Origin: Amycolatopsis benzoatilytica AK 16/65
GTDB lineage: Bacteria > Actinomycetota > Actinomycetes > Mycobacteriales > Pseudonocardiaceae
Assembly: GCF_000383915.1 (NCBI RefSeq)
Contig: NZ_KB912942.1
Span: forward strand, 1,772,561-1,836,560
Reading direction: 5' to 3'
DNA: 64,000 nucleotides
The position numbers were made by a program, and so were the translations under genes. Of this stretch, positions 8,221 through 17,294 are shown one piece after another (within the stretch, counting starts at the first letter, position 1; each line of letters opens with the position of its first letter). The notes below the pieces were generated by a model that worked only from the letters and a program-made list of their open reading frames with translations, was not told the DNA's origin and made no database searches.

Positions 8221-8237
8221 AAGGACTTTGTCCCCTT
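8221..8237. promoter_or_regulatory. DosR-like element between divergent genes
   Basis: AAGGACTTTGTCCCCTT is an inverted repeat one base shorter in the spacer than the DosR box. Flanking bases (CCGCAAGGACT) match the reverse complement of the box at 4202. It is about 88 bp from the DUF2267 start and 77 bp from the nitroreductase start. Confidence 0.45.
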
Positions 8238-8313
8238 CCGGATGACCGGGCGCGGGCGCATTCTGGGTATCCGGCTCCGGGCGGCGGAGCCGCGACCGAG
8301 CCGATCGGGACGG

Positions 8314-9198
8314 ATGATGGCGAACCAGCGGATTCCCGACCAGGCCACCGTCGAGGCGGCGGTGGCCGCGGCGCTGCGCGCCCCCGCGGCAGACGGGCTC
8401 CCGCCCGCGCAGTGGCGGATCGGGCACTCCGCGCTGCACCTCTACGCCGGACGGACCGGAATCCCGGACGACCGCGCTCCGGTGCTCAGCGGCGGCGCCG
8501 CGCTGCACCACTTCCGGGCCCGGCTCGCCGGGTCGGGCTGGGCGACCTCGGTCGCTCGGCTCCCGCAGGCGGGCGAGCCCGGTCATCTGGCGGCGGTGAC
8601 CCCGCGCCCGGGCCAGCCTTCGGGCGAAGAGCTCGCGCTGGCCGCCGCCATCCTGGTCCGGCGAGACGACTGGCGGCCGCGGCGCGGCTGGCCGGTGCCG
8701 CCCAGTGTCCTGCTCGGCATGGCACAGGCCGCGGCGGGGGCGGGCACGCTCCTGCACGAGGTGACTGATCGGGAGGTACGGGCGCGCTTGTTGCCCCGGC
8801 TCGGCCTCACCGCGCGGCACCGCACGCGGGAGCGGGTCCTGGTCGGAGGCGGGGGCCTCGCGAAACGGCCGCCGGCGAGGCGCGGCGGTGAGGTGGCGAC
8901 GTTGGTGCTGAGCACTGCCGAGGACGACCAGCTGGCTTGGCTCCGGGCCGGGGAGGCGCTGAGCGCGGTGCTGCTGAAAGCGACCGCGTACGGGCTGGCG
9001 TCCGGCAGCTCGGTGACAGTGGCGCGACAGGCCCGGGAGCTGCTGACGGACCGGGTCACGGCCGGGCGGGTGCCGCAGGCGGTGTTGTGGGTGGGGTGGC
9101 CGGAAGCCGGCGAGCCGCCGGGGGACCGGCTGGTCCGGGCTGAGGTGGCGGAGGTGTTGTGTCCGTTGGAGGCGCCGTCTCGCTACCACTTTCGGTAA
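8314..9198 (+). CDS. Acg-type nitroreductase-like protein (diverged)
   Basis: A 294-aa relative of the Acg/Rv2032 nitroreductase-fold proteins. Shared features are LSGGAALHHFRARLAGSGW, the STAEDDQLAWLRAGEALSAVLL segment and a C-terminal VLWVGWPEA strand. It lacks the usual APSVHNSQPWRF flavin motif (here APAADGLPPAQWRI) and the RRRTDRR motif, both intact in the paralogue at 22601-23599. It is therefore probably altered in cofactor or substrate binding. Acg itself binds FMN without clear nitroreductase activity. The 3' end overlaps the convergent gene by 16 bp. Confidence 0.75.
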   Translation: MMANQRIPDQATVEAAVAAALRAPAADGLPPAQWRIGHSALHLYAGRTGIPDDRAPVLSGGAALHHFRARLAGSGWATSVARLPQAGEPGHLAAVTPRPGQPSGEELALAAAILVRRDDWRPRRGWPVPPSVLLGMAQAAAGAGTLLHEVTDREVRARLLPRLGLTARHRTRERVLVGGGGLAKRPPARRGGEVATLVLSTAEDDQLAWLRAGEALSAVLLKATAYGLASGSSVTVARQARELLTDRVTAGRVPQAVLWVGWPEAGEPPGDRLVRAEVAEVLCPLEAPSRYHFR

Positions 9199-9614
9199 TC
9201 CGGCGGTCGGGTCTGCCGGGCGCGCCCGTCTTCGTAGTGGGCGAGACAGGAGACCCGGCGGTCGCGCAGCCGCGGCGGGGCGGCGGCTGGCCCGCCGGTC
9301 CGGCCGCGGACCGCGCGGACGAACGCGCGCAGCCGGGCCGGCGCCGGCACCAGATCGCCGCCCAGGTAGGCCAGGACGCGCTGGCCGTCGCCGTCCGGGC
9401 TTTCGATCGCGAACGACCAGCCGTGCCTTTCGTCCCACAACAACGCGGTTTCGCGGCCGGGACAGCCGGCCAGCTGGATGTCGAGGACGAGGCAGGCGGC
9501 CTTGGGCGGGCCGAAGTCGACTGCGAACGATTCCGCGCCAGTGCCGAGAGCGGCGCTGACCGCGGTGAGGTAGCCGCGCAATCCCCGGCGCAGCCGGTCT
9601 TCGGTGCTCTGCAT
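9183..9614 (-). CDS. DUF6292-like actinobacterial protein
   Basis: A 143-aa soluble protein beginning TEDRLRRGLRGYLTAVSAALG. It contains a beta-rich centre (ACLVLDIQLAGCPGRETALLWDERHGWSFAIES) and LAYLGGDLVPAPARLRAFV. This pattern fits the small DUF6292-type proteins of actinomycetes, of unknown function. It starts 20 bp after the SPFH gene and is probably the last gene of a five-gene operon running from 13.4 kb to 9.2 kb. Confidence 0.6.
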   Translation of the reverse strand: MQSTEDRLRRGLRGYLTAVSAALGTGAESFAVDFGPPKAACLVLDIQLAGCPGRETALLWDERHGWSFAIESPDGDGQRVLAYLGGDLVPAPARLRAFVRAVRGRTGGPAAAPPRLRDRRVSCLAHYEDGRARQTRPPDYRKW

Positions 9615-9634
9615 CGGCCAGCCCGTCCCGGTCG

Positions 9635-10543
9635 CTATCCGGCCCGCTGCGGCGAAATCGACGGCTGCACCGGGGCCGACGGCTGCGCCGGGACCGTTGG
9701 CTGGGCCGGGACCGATGGCTGCGGGCCGTTCCGGGCGGCGCCCAGGTCGTTCGGCCCGGCGCCGTCGCGGTGCGGAACGGCTGCCGCAGCCTCCCGCGAC
9801 AGGAACGAGCCCAGCTCGCCGATCGTGCTCATCAGCGGCGCCGGGAAGATGACCGTGCTGTTGTGGTCCACGCCGATCTCCACCAGGCTCTGCAGATTGC
9901 GCAGCTGCAGGGCCAGCGGGTGCGCCATCATGGTGTCCGACGCGGTGCCGAGCGCCGCGGCCGCCTGCGCCTCGCCTTCGGCGTTGATGATCTTCGCGCG
10001 CTTCTCCCGCTCCGCCTCGGCCTGCTTCGCCATGGCCCGCTTCATCGACTCCGGCAGCTGGATGTCCTTCAGCTCCACCAGTGTCACGTCGATGCCCCAC
10101 TCGGTCGTGACCAGGTCGAGGATCTGCCGGATGTCGGAGTTGATCTTGTCCGTCTCGGCGAGCGTCTCGTCCAGCGTGTGCTGCCCGACGACCTTGCGGA
10201 GCGTGGTCTGCGCGATCTGGTCGATGGCCGCGCGCACGTTCTCGATCGCCACCACCGATTTGACCGCGTCGACGACCCGGAAGTAGGCGACCGCGGAAAC
10301 GTCGACGCTCACGTTGTCGCGGGTGATGATCCCCTGCGACTGGATCGGCATCGTCACCACCCGCAGCGACACCCGGCGCAGCTGGTCGATCACCGGGACG
10401 ATGAACCGCAGCCCCGGTTCCCGGACGCCGATCACCCGGCCCAGCCGGAAAAGGACGCCCTTCTCGTACTGTTTCACCACTCGGATCGACAGCGCCAGCA
10501 GCGCGACGAGCACCACCGCCCCGACGATAATCCAGACAGTCAT
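9635..10543 (-). CDS. SPFH/band 7 (stomatin-like) membrane protein
   Basis: A 302-aa protein with one N-terminal transmembrane helix ([21 protein letters not shown]). The band-7 core follows ([27 protein letters not shown]-like stretch, [29 protein letters not shown]). An [14 protein letters not shown] coiled coil precedes NAEGEAQAA, and a Pro/Gln/Ser repeat tail ends the protein. SPFH proteins form membrane rings that scaffold microdomains and proteases. It is downstream of the USP gene in the same operon. GGAACTCC precedes ATG 10543. Confidence 0.92.
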   Translation of the reverse strand: MTVWIIVGAVVLVALLALSIRVVKQYEKGVLFRLGRVIGVREPGLRFIVPVIDQLRRVSLRVVTMPIQSQGIITRDNVSVDVSAVAYFRVVDAVKSVVAIENVRAAIDQIAQTTLRKVVGQHTLDETLAETDKINSDIRQILDLVTTEWGIDVTLVELKDIQLPESMKRAMAKQAEAEREKRAKIINAEGEAQAAAALGTASDTMMAHPLALQLRNLQSLVEIGVDHNSTVIFPAPLMSTIGELGSFLSREAAAAVPHRDGAGPNDLGAARNGPQPSVPAQPTVPAQPSAPVQPSISPQRAG

Positions 10544-10569
10544 GGCAGGAGTTCCTTTCTCGGACGGTC

Positions 10570-11052
10570 TCAGCCGCCGGTGATTGCGGCGATCTTGCGG
10601 CCCAGCCTGCTTTCCGGGGCGAGCGCGCGCGGCGGGATCACGGTGACCGGGCAGGACGCCCGGCGCAGGCAGGCTTTGCCGACCGACCCGGTGAGCGCCT
10701 CCCGCACCATGCCCTTGCCGTGGCTGCCGACGACGAGGAGCGCGGCATTGCGCGACTGGTCGATCAGCGCCCCGGCGGCGTCGCCTTCGGGCACCGCCGA
10801 GCGTACCGAGGCGACCGGCACGTTCTTGACGACTTGCGCGATGAACGCGTCCAGTTCGGCGAGATGCGCCTTCCTGGCTTCGTCCACGGTCCGGCCGATC
10901 GAGAGGTCGTCGAGCAGCGGATCGTGCAGCCACGCGGAGACCACGTGCAGCTCCGCGCCGCTCGCCGACGCGGCTTCGGCTGCCCAGATCAGGGCGCCGA
11001 TGCTGGCGCTCGAACCGTCGACCCCGACCACGATGAACCGGTGTGCCTTCAT
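10570..11052 (-). CDS. universal stress protein (single USP domain)
   Basis: A 160-aa UspA-fold protein. It starts with [20 protein letters not shown]. The ATP-binding signature [20 protein letters not shown] near the C-terminus has the G-x2-G-x9-G-S spacing, so it likely binds nucleotide. USPs of this type are among the most strongly induced dormancy-regulon proteins in mycobacteria. AAGGAGG lies upstream of ATG 11052. It is third in the GT-galT-usp-SPFH operon. Confidence 0.93.
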   Translation of the reverse strand: MKAHRFIVVGVDGSSASIGALIWAAEAASASGAELHVVSAWLHDPLLDDLSIGRTVDEARKAHLAELDAFIAQVVKNVPVASVRSAVPEGDAAGALIDQSRNAALLVVGSHGKGMVREALTGSVGKACLRRASCPVTVIPPRALAPESRLGRKIAAITGG

Positions 11053-11080
11053 CTGCCGTTCCTCCTTCGGTCTTCGGTAG

Positions 11081-12007
11081 TCAGGACGCGATCGTCGGAG
11101 AGACCCGGGCGCGCAGCCGGGCCGCGGCGGTTTCGGGCGCGACGGTGACGACCGGGATGCCGGTGGCGAGTTCGAGTCCTGCGGCGATGCCCAGCCGGGG
11201 CACCAGCTGCAGCGACCACGCGGTGAAGGGGGCGTCCTCGTAACCGGTGGGCGCGGTGCGCAGGACCAGGTTGTACGCGGGGTCGCCGAGTTCGGTCTGC
11301 AGCGCGGCCAGTACCACGCGCAGGCAGTGCGCGAGCGCCTCGATCGTCTCGGGGGGCGCGGCGGCGAAGTCGGCGGCCGGCCGGCGCGGCAGGAAGGACA
11401 CTTCGTAATCGGCGACCGCGGCGAACGGGCTGAACGCGACGATCTGCTCGTCCGCGAACACGATCCGGCTCCCGGCGGCCAGTTCGGCCGCGAGCACGTC
11501 GTCGGCGAACCGGCGGCCGGTCGCGGCGTGGTGCTCGCGCGCGGTTTCGAGGTCGCGGCGGGCGTGCTCGGCGAGCACCGGCAGCCCGGCGATCTGCGAA
11601 TGCGGGTGCGCCAGCGAGATGCCCGCGGCGGAGCCGTGGTTGCGGAAGACCGCTACCTGGGCCGCGCCCTTGCGCAGGGTGCGGTGCCGCAGCTGCCACG
11701 CGGACAGCACCGCGGCCGTCTCGGCGATCGTCCCGGTCGGGATGTCCCAGTCGTGCCGCGGGGATTCGATGACGATCTCGTGCCGGTCGGACAACGCGTA
11801 CCGGTTCGGCACGGTGCGCACGAGCCAGCCGTCGCCGCCGGAGAGCCGCCAGGTCTCCGGCGGGGTGTCCTCGCCGGGACCGGGGCAGAACGGGCAGCCG
11901 GCGCGGCCGACGTGCGGGCGGTCCCGGCGGCCGGTCGCGAGCACCGACCAGGCTCGGGTCTCGGAATTCCAGCGGAGCTGGCCGCCGTGCCAGGTGCGGG
12001 TCGTCAT
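11081..12007 (-). CDS. galactose-1-phosphate uridylyltransferase-like nucleotidyltransferase
   Basis: A 308-aa GalT/HIT-superfamily enzyme. The active-site motif is in SLAHPHSQIAGLP, where the second His is the nucleotidylated residue. An N-terminal CPFCPGPGEDTPPE stretch gives the zinc CxxC pair, and VRTVPNRYAL is the usual GalT strand. GalT enzymes exchange UMP between UDP-glucose and galactose-1-phosphate, but relatives use other sugar phosphates. Its start overlaps the upstream glycosyltransferase by 4 bp, suggesting a joint pathway on phospho- or nucleotide sugars; true substrates are not evident. Confidence 0.82.
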   Translation of the reverse strand: MTTRTWHGGQLRWNSETRAWSVLATGRRDRPHVGRAGCPFCPGPGEDTPPETWRLSGGDGWLVRTVPNRYALSDRHEIVIESPRHDWDIPTGTIAETAAVLSAWQLRHRTLRKGAAQVAVFRNHGSAAGISLAHPHSQIAGLPVLAEHARRDLETAREHHAATGRRFADDVLAAELAAGSRIVFADEQIVAFSPFAAVADYEVSFLPRRPAADFAAAPPETIEALAHCLRVVLAALQTELGDPAYNLVLRTAPTGYEDAPFTAWSLQLVPRLGIAAGLELATGIPVVTVAPETAAARLRARVSPTIAS

Positions 12008-13419
12008 GGCCGTCCTTTCCGGGTGGCGAACGTGTCCCGGCAGCCGGCCGAGCAGAACCGGTGCCGGACGCCGTCGCGGAGCAGCGAGAACGATTCGTCG
12101 CCCGGCACCAGGTAAAGGCCGCAGACCGGATCGCGGTCGCCGGTGCGGGTCATCAGCGAGCCGGGCCGGTCGCCGTGCGCGAGACCGTCGAGCAGCGAGA
12201 GCTCGTCGAGAACCAGCCGCGGGATCAGGAAGTGCCGCTTCACGCGCTGGTGCCCGGCGGTGCCCAGCGCGGCGGCACGTGCGCTGTCGGCGAGCAGTGC
12301 GCCCAGTTCGCGGGCGCATTCCTCGACCGAATCGACGAGCACCCCGCCCGCGCCGTCGGCGACCTGCAGCGGGATCCCGCCCGCTCGCCCGGCGACCACC
12401 GGCGTTTTCTTCCAGAGCGCCTCGGACACCACGAGGCCGAACCCCTCGCGGATCGACTTCTGCACCATCACCGCCGACGTCCGCTGGAAGGCGTTGACCT
12501 CGACATTGCCGACGCCGGTGAAGTTGGTGAATACGTGCACGCCGGGGTCGTGCCGCGTCGCGTCGCTGATCATGCGATAGACGTCCCATGCCTCCGGGTC
12601 GTCCAGCGCCATCGATCCGACCAGAGCGAGCTGCAGGCCGGGGACTTCGTCGCGCACCAGCCGGTAGGCGTCGATCACCCCGAGCGGGTCCTTCCACGGG
12701 TCGAACCGGGACACCTGGGTGATCAGCGGAAGCGCCGGGTCGATGCCGATCCAGTTGAGCACGGCGTGCGCGGTGCGGTCGTCGAGGGACAGGTTTTTCG
12801 GGCTCAGCGGGTCGATCGCGGGCGGGATGACGTCGACCCGGTCGGCGGACAGCGAGGGTGGGACGAAATCGGCGAGGGTGAAGACCGTCGCGTCGTAGCC
12901 GTCGACGAACTTGCCGATGTAGTCCCAGGTTTCCGGCTGAGGCTGCGAGGTGTCGATGTGGCAGCGCCACACCCAATGCGCCGCCATTCCGTCCACAAAG
13001 GACTGTATGGCGGCGGGCTGCGGGTCGTGCACGAAGACGAAGTCCCAGTCGGCGAACCCGCGCTCGGCGGCGAAATCCGCCGCGTTGCGGCGCGCGGTCT
13101 CTTCGTACACCGCGCGTTCGGCCGGCGTGAGCGGCTCGGACGCGCCCTGCAGAGCGTTGTGGATCTTCTTGGTGACGGCGAAGAACTCCGGTCCGCCGTT
13201 GATGATCTTCCACGTCGCGTGCACGCCGAGATCGCGGTAGAGCGGGATCGCCGAGCGGAGCAGTTCCGACACGCCGCCGCCGTACGGGGTCGCGCTGAGG
13301 TGCAGCACCCGCGCGCCGCGCAGCCGGTCGCCGACCGCGGCGAGCGCGTCGAGAATCCAGTCCGGCGCGACCGGGCGATACGCCGACACGGCCAGTTCGC
13401 CGACGTCCACGGTCTGCAT
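12004..13419 (-). CDS. GT4 trehalose synthase-like glycosyltransferase fused to YHS domain
   Basis: A 471-aa protein. Residues ~1-415 form a GT-B glycosyltransferase of the TreT/trehalose-phosphorylase type: HLSATPYGGGVSELL, WKIINGGPEFFAVTKKIHNALQG, FVHDPQPAA, TQVSRFDPWKDP, and EGFGLVVSEALWKKTPVVA with the retaining GT4 E-x7-E. The last ~45 residues are a separate YHS/TRASH-like metal-binding domain (DPVCGLYL...HRFCSAGCRDTF). TreT joins NDP-glucose and glucose to trehalose. ATG 13419 is chosen for AAAGG 8 bp upstream; GTG 13428 is an alternative. It leads the operon with galT, usp and SPFH. Confidence 0.85.
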   Translation of the reverse strand: MQTVDVGELAVSAYRPVAPDWILDALAAVGDRLRGARVLHLSATPYGGGVSELLRSAIPLYRDLGVHATWKIINGGPEFFAVTKKIHNALQGASEPLTPAERAVYEETARRNAADFAAERGFADWDFVFVHDPQPAAIQSFVDGMAAHWVWRCHIDTSQPQPETWDYIGKFVDGYDATVFTLADFVPPSLSADRVDVIPPAIDPLSPKNLSLDDRTAHAVLNWIGIDPALPLITQVSRFDPWKDPLGVIDAYRLVRDEVPGLQLALVGSMALDDPEAWDVYRMISDATRHDPGVHVFTNFTGVGNVEVNAFQRTSAVMVQKSIREGFGLVVSEALWKKTPVVAGRAGGIPLQVADGAGGVLVDSVEECARELGALLADSARAAALGTAGHQRVKRHFLIPRLVLDELSLLDGLAHGDRPGSLMTRTGDRDPVCGLYLVPGDESFSLLRDGVRHRFCSAGCRDTFATRKGRP

Positions 13420-13517
13420 GGCGGGCACCTTTCTTCAGCGTTCTTCCAGGCAACGCGCCCGGGCCGGGCAGCGAGAAGAGGCCAAAGACCCCGGCGCCCG
13501 GGACCGAGGGCGGACCG

Positions 13518-13553
13518 GGGACCATCGTCGCCCGCGCGAGGGACGTGCGGCCC
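13518..13553. promoter_or_regulatory. pair of DosR-like boxes between divergent operons
   Basis: GGGACCATCGTCGC (13518-13531, one mismatch to GGGAC-N4-GTCCC) and GGGACGTGCGGCCC (13540-13553, one mismatch) are 22 bp apart start to start, about two helical turns. They lie 60-95 bp before the nicotinate phosphoribosyltransferase and about 100-135 bp before the glycosyltransferase operon. Confidence 0.55.
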
Positions 13554-13612
13554 TCTTGCAGTCCGGCGGCCCGCCCGCACACTGGGCCACGGCCGAGCCG
13601 GAAGGGACCGCG

Positions 13613-14950
13613 ATGAACGGGCTGCGCACGGATCTGTACGAGATCAGGATGGCGGTGAGCTATCTGCGCCGGGGGATGACCGGCCCGGCCACCTTCAGCC
13701 TGTTCGCCCGGAACCTGCCGCGGCACCGGGGATTCCTGGTCGCCGCCGGGCTGGACGAGGCGCTCGACCTGCTGCACTGCTACCGGTTCGAGCCCGAGGA
13801 ACTGGCGTATGCGAGCGAGGTGCTCCGGCTGCCGGCGACCGACGTGGAAGCGTTGTCCCGGTTGCGGTTCACCGGCGACGTGCGCGCCGTCCCGGAAGGC
13901 CGGACAGTGTTCGCGGGGGAACCGCTGCTGGAGGTCACCGCACCGCTGCCGGAGGCGCAGCTGGTGGAGACCCTGCTGCTGAACACGGTCACGTTCGCCA
14001 CCGCCGTCGCCACCAAGGCGGCGCGCTGCCGGCTCGCCGCGCCGGACGCCGAGCTCATCGACTTTTCCGCGCGCCGCACACACGGTTCGGCCGCCGCACT
14101 GGCCGCGGCCCGGTTGACGGCGCTGGCCGGTTTCGCCGGCACCAGCAACGTCGAGGGAGCTGCCCGGCACGGCTTGCGCCCGGCCGGGACGATGGCGCAT
14201 TCGTACGTGCAGGCGTTCCCCAGCGAGTACGAGGCTTTCCGCGCGTTCGCCGAGGATTTCCCGGCCGCGCCGGTGTTCCTGGTCGACACCGTCGACACGG
14301 CGACCGGCATCGCGCATGCGATCGACGTGGTGCGGGAACTGGACTTGCCGGCCGCGCGAATGGCCGTCCGGCTGGACTCGGGCGATCTGCTGGAGCAGTC
14401 CCGCCTCGCGCGCCGGATGCTGGACGACGCCGGTCTGTCGGCGGCCCGGGTGATGGCGAGCGGCGGCCTGGACGAGTACGAACTGGAACGGCTGACCGCG
14501 GCGGGCGCGCCGATCGACGCGTACGGGCTGGGTACCGCAGTGGGCGTTTCCGCCGACGCGCCTTCCCTGGACAGCGCGTACAAGCTCGTCGAGTACGACG
14601 GCCGGCCGGTGATGAAGCTGTCCGCGGGGAAACGGACGCTGCCCGGCGCGAAACAGGTCTGGCGGGATCCCGCGGGCGGGCCGGACCTGCTGGCGTTGGC
14701 CGACGAGGCCCGTCCGGGCGGCGAGGCACTGCTGCTCCCGGCGATGCTGTCGGGACGCCGGATCGGCCGCTTCGACCTCGCCCGCGCCCGGCGGCGGCTC
14801 GAATCGGACCTGGCTTGGCTGCCGTCCTCGGCTCGCCGTCTCCGCGCAGCGGTGCCGGTGCGGGCGCGGCAGTCGGCGGCAGTGACCGCGTTGGCGGCGG
14901 AGGTGGCGGCAGGCCTGCCGATCCGGCGGGTGCCCGCGCTGGCGCGATGA
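13613..14950 (+). CDS. pncB: nicotinate phosphoribosyltransferase
   Basis: A 445-aa enzyme that makes nicotinate mononucleotide from nicotinate and PRPP in NAD salvage. The N-terminal LRTDLYEIRMAVSYLRRGM and FSLFARNLPRHRGFLVAAGL match the family. Also present are ARRTHGSAAALAAAR, FAGTSNVEGAARHGLRPAGTMAHSYVQAF with the catalytic-loop His, and the phosphate-binding RLDSGDLL and ASGGLDEYE. M. tuberculosis pncB2 belongs to the DosR regulon, which fits the upstream boxes. Flavodoxin and acyl-CoA synthetase genes follow on the same strand. Confidence 0.93.
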   Translation: MNGLRTDLYEIRMAVSYLRRGMTGPATFSLFARNLPRHRGFLVAAGLDEALDLLHCYRFEPEELAYASEVLRLPATDVEALSRLRFTGDVRAVPEGRTVFAGEPLLEVTAPLPEAQLVETLLLNTVTFATAVATKAARCRLAAPDAELIDFSARRTHGSAAALAAARLTALAGFAGTSNVEGAARHGLRPAGTMAHSYVQAFPSEYEAFRAFAEDFPAAPVFLVDTVDTATGIAHAIDVVRELDLPAARMAVRLDSGDLLEQSRLARRMLDDAGLSAARVMASGGLDEYELERLTAAGAPIDAYGLGTAVGVSADAPSLDSAYKLVEYDGRPVMKLSAGKRTLPGAKQVWRDPAGGPDLLALADEARPGGEALLLPAMLSGRRIGRFDLARARRRLESDLAWLPSSARRLRAAVPVRARQSAAVTALAAEVAAGLPIRRVPALAR

Positions 14951-15010
14951 GGCAGCGCGCACCGGCCGCACCGTCCGGTCCGGTGGCGCAATGGAGAAAG
15001 GAGCCCGCAT

Positions 15011-15526
15011 ATGCGAGCGTTAGTCGTGTACGAGTCGATGTTCGGCAACACCGAGGAAATCGCCCGTGCGATCGGCGAAGGACTCGGCACCGACGAGATC
15101 CTGCCGGTCGATCACGCACCGCGGGATCTCGCCGGTTACGACCTGCTCGTGGTGGGCGCGCCCACGCACGTGCACGGGCTGAGCCGGCCGTCCACCCGGA
15201 AAGCCGCGGCCGACCAGGGCAGCGGCAGCACCCGCACCGGCGAGCCGGGAGTGCGGGAATGGCTGGGCGGGTTCACCGTCCTGCCCCCGGCTCTGGACAC
15301 CGCGGTCTTCGACACCCGGATCGGGAAACCTCGGTGGCTGACCGGGTCCGCCGCCCGGAGCGCGCAGAAGATCCTGAGCGGGCTCGGCCACGCGCCGGCC
15401 GCACCGGCGGAGAGCTTCCTGGTCGAGGGCGACGGCACGGAGACGAAACTGGTTGCCGGGGAAACGGAGCGGGCGCGCGAATGGGCCGCCGGGCTCCGCC
15501 TGCGCAGGCGGGCGAGCCGGGCATGA
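15011..15526 (+). CDS. flavodoxin-like protein
   Basis: A 171-aa protein with a flavodoxin fold. The FMN phosphate loop is ALVVYESMFGNTEEIARAI (consensus T/SxTGNT-like SMFGNT). YDLLVVGAPTHVHGLSRP and the strand VFDTRIG follow. It may shuttle electrons or sense redox state. AAAGGAGC lies upstream of ATG 15011. Its stop overlaps the start of the acyl-CoA synthetase by 4 bp. Electron partner unknown. Confidence 0.88.
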   Translation: MRALVVYESMFGNTEEIARAIGEGLGTDEILPVDHAPRDLAGYDLLVVGAPTHVHGLSRPSTRKAAADQGSGSTRTGEPGVREWLGGFTVLPPALDTAVFDTRIGKPRWLTGSAARSAQKILSGLGHAPAAPAESFLVEGDGTETKLVAGETERAREWAAGLRLRRRASRA

Positions 15527-17286
15527 ACCCGGTCCAGTACGCCGGCCCGTCCGGCCCCGTCGTCGCGGACGACGCCGTGATCGCCGACGACCTCGCCGAC
15601 TGGGCGGCACGAGAACCCGGACATCCGCTGTTCGCCCGGGAAACCCCGGCCGGCTGGCGAGACGTGACCGCCGGCGAGTTCGCCGCGGAGGTGCGCGCTC
15701 TCGCGAGCGGCCTCGTCGCGGCCGGGGTCGAACCGGGCGACCGGGTCGCGATCATGTCGGCGACGAGCTATGAATGGGTCCGCTGCGACTACGCGATCTG
15801 GACCGCGGGCGGCGTTACCGTCCCGATCTACGAGACGTCCTCGGCGGTGCAGGCCGAGTGGATCATCCGCGACTCCGGCGCGGTGGCCGTGTTCGCCGGA
15901 GGGGAGAAGTGCGCGCAGACGGCGGTCGAAGCCGGGGCGCGGCAGGTGTGGCGGACGGACGGCCCGGACCTCGACCAGCTGGCGGCGCTCGGGAACGGCG
16001 CCCAGCCGGACCGGCGCGGTGCGGGCGTGGACGACCCGGCGACGATCGTGTACACCTCGGGCACCACCGGCCGGCCCAAGGGCTGCGTGCTCACCCACCG
16101 GAACCTGCTCGCCGAAGTCGGCGCGGTCCTGGCCGCGCCCGGGATCCGGGACCAGGTGCTGACGCCGGACAGCTCGGTCCTGCTGTTCCTGCCGCTGGCA
16201 CACATCCTCACCCGGGTGGTCCAGCTCTCCGCGGTGCGCGCCGGCGCCCGGACCGGCCATCTCGGCGACCTGGGCCGGCTGCCCGAGGTGCTGCGCGAGT
16301 TCCGCCCGAGCGCGATGGTCGCGGTCCCGCGCGTGTTCGAGAAACTTCACGACACCGCCGAACGGCAAGCCGGGCACGGTCTCGGCGGCCGGATCTTCCG
16401 CGCGGCCGAGCGGACCGCGGTCGAATGGAGCGAAGCGGCATCGCCGGGGCGCTTGCTGTCCCTGCGCCGCTCGCTGTTCGACCTCGTCGTCTACCGGCGG
16501 CTGCGGGCGGCGCTCGGCGGGCGAGTGGAGTACGCGGTGAGCGGCGGAGCCCCGCTGTCGCCTCACCTCGCGCATTTCCTCCGCGGTGCGGGGATCCGGA
16601 TCCTGGAAGGCTACGGGCTGACCGAAACCACCGCTGGCGTCACGCTGAACCTCCCGGCCGCACAACGGGTCGGCACAGTCGGCCAGCCGCTTCCCGGCGC
16701 GGTGCTCCAGATCGCCGCGGACGGCGAGATCCTGGTGCGCGGCCCGATGGTGTACGCCGGATACTGGCACGACGAGGCGTCGACCGCCGAGGCGTCCGCT
16801 CCCGGCGGCTGGTTCCGCACCGGCGATCTCGGTTCGCTCGCGGACGGCTATCTCACCGTCTCCGGCCGCAAGAAGGACCTGCTGGTGACCGCGGGCGGCA
16901 AGAACATCGCCGCGGCCTACTTCGAGGATTCGCTGCGCGCGCACTGGCTGATCGACCAGTGCGTGGTCACCGGTGACCGGCTCCCGTTCGTCGGCGCGCT
17001 GTTCGCGCTGGACCGGGAAGCGTTCGACGGATGGAAACTCGACCGCGCGAAGCCCGCCGGCGCCACGGTGGCGGATCTGCGCGACGACGCCGAGCTGCAT
17101 ACGCTGCTGCAGCAGGCGATCGACGAGGTGAACGCCACGGTGTCGCAGGCCGAAGCCATCAAACGGTTCCGTGTGCTCGGGACGGAGTTCAGCGTCGGCG
17201 ACGAGCTCACGCCGACGCTGAAGGTCCGCCGGTCCCGGGTGCTGGAGAAGTACTCCGACGAGGTGGCCGCGCTCTACTCCGGCTGA
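15523..17286 (+). CDS. long-chain acyl-CoA synthetase (AMP-forming)
   Basis: A 587-aa ANL-superfamily enzyme of FadD15/LACS type. Motifs: ATP loop VYTSGTTGRPKGC, LLFLPLAHILTRV, EGYGLTETTAGV, the adenylate motif WFRTGDLG, and VSGRKKDLLVTAGGKNIAA. A late Lys in ELTPTLKVRRSRVLEKY is the catalytic lysine of the LACS subgroup. It activates fatty acids to acyl-CoA. Nearby WS/DGAT genes could use these for storage lipid. It is coupled to the flavodoxin (ATGA) and ends 8 bp from a convergent gene. Confidence 0.93.
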   Translation: MNPVQYAGPSGPVVADDAVIADDLADWAAREPGHPLFARETPAGWRDVTAGEFAAEVRALASGLVAAGVEPGDRVAIMSATSYEWVRCDYAIWTAGGVTVPIYETSSAVQAEWIIRDSGAVAVFAGGEKCAQTAVEAGARQVWRTDGPDLDQLAALGNGAQPDRRGAGVDDPATIVYTSGTTGRPKGCVLTHRNLLAEVGAVLAAPGIRDQVLTPDSSVLLFLPLAHILTRVVQLSAVRAGARTGHLGDLGRLPEVLREFRPSAMVAVPRVFEKLHDTAERQAGHGLGGRIFRAAERTAVEWSEAASPGRLLSLRRSLFDLVVYRRLRAALGGRVEYAVSGGAPLSPHLAHFLRGAGIRILEGYGLTETTAGVTLNLPAAQRVGTVGQPLPGAVLQIAADGEILVRGPMVYAGYWHDEASTAEASAPGGWFRTGDLGSLADGYLTVSGRKKDLLVTAGGKNIAAAYFEDSLRAHWLIDQCVVTGDRLPFVGALFALDREAFDGWKLDRAKPAGATVADLRDDAELHTLLQQAIDEVNATVSQAEAIKRFRVLGTEFSVGDELTPTLKVRRSRVLEKYSDEVAALYSG

Positions 17287-17294
17287 GCCGCCGG

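Noticed and set aside
12061..15010. Very long open frames antisense to, or reading through, galT, the glycosyltransferase and pncB
   Set aside because: In DNA this GC-rich the antisense frames of real genes stay open. These have Arg/Ala/Pro/Gln-rich composition, no family motifs and no ribosome sites.
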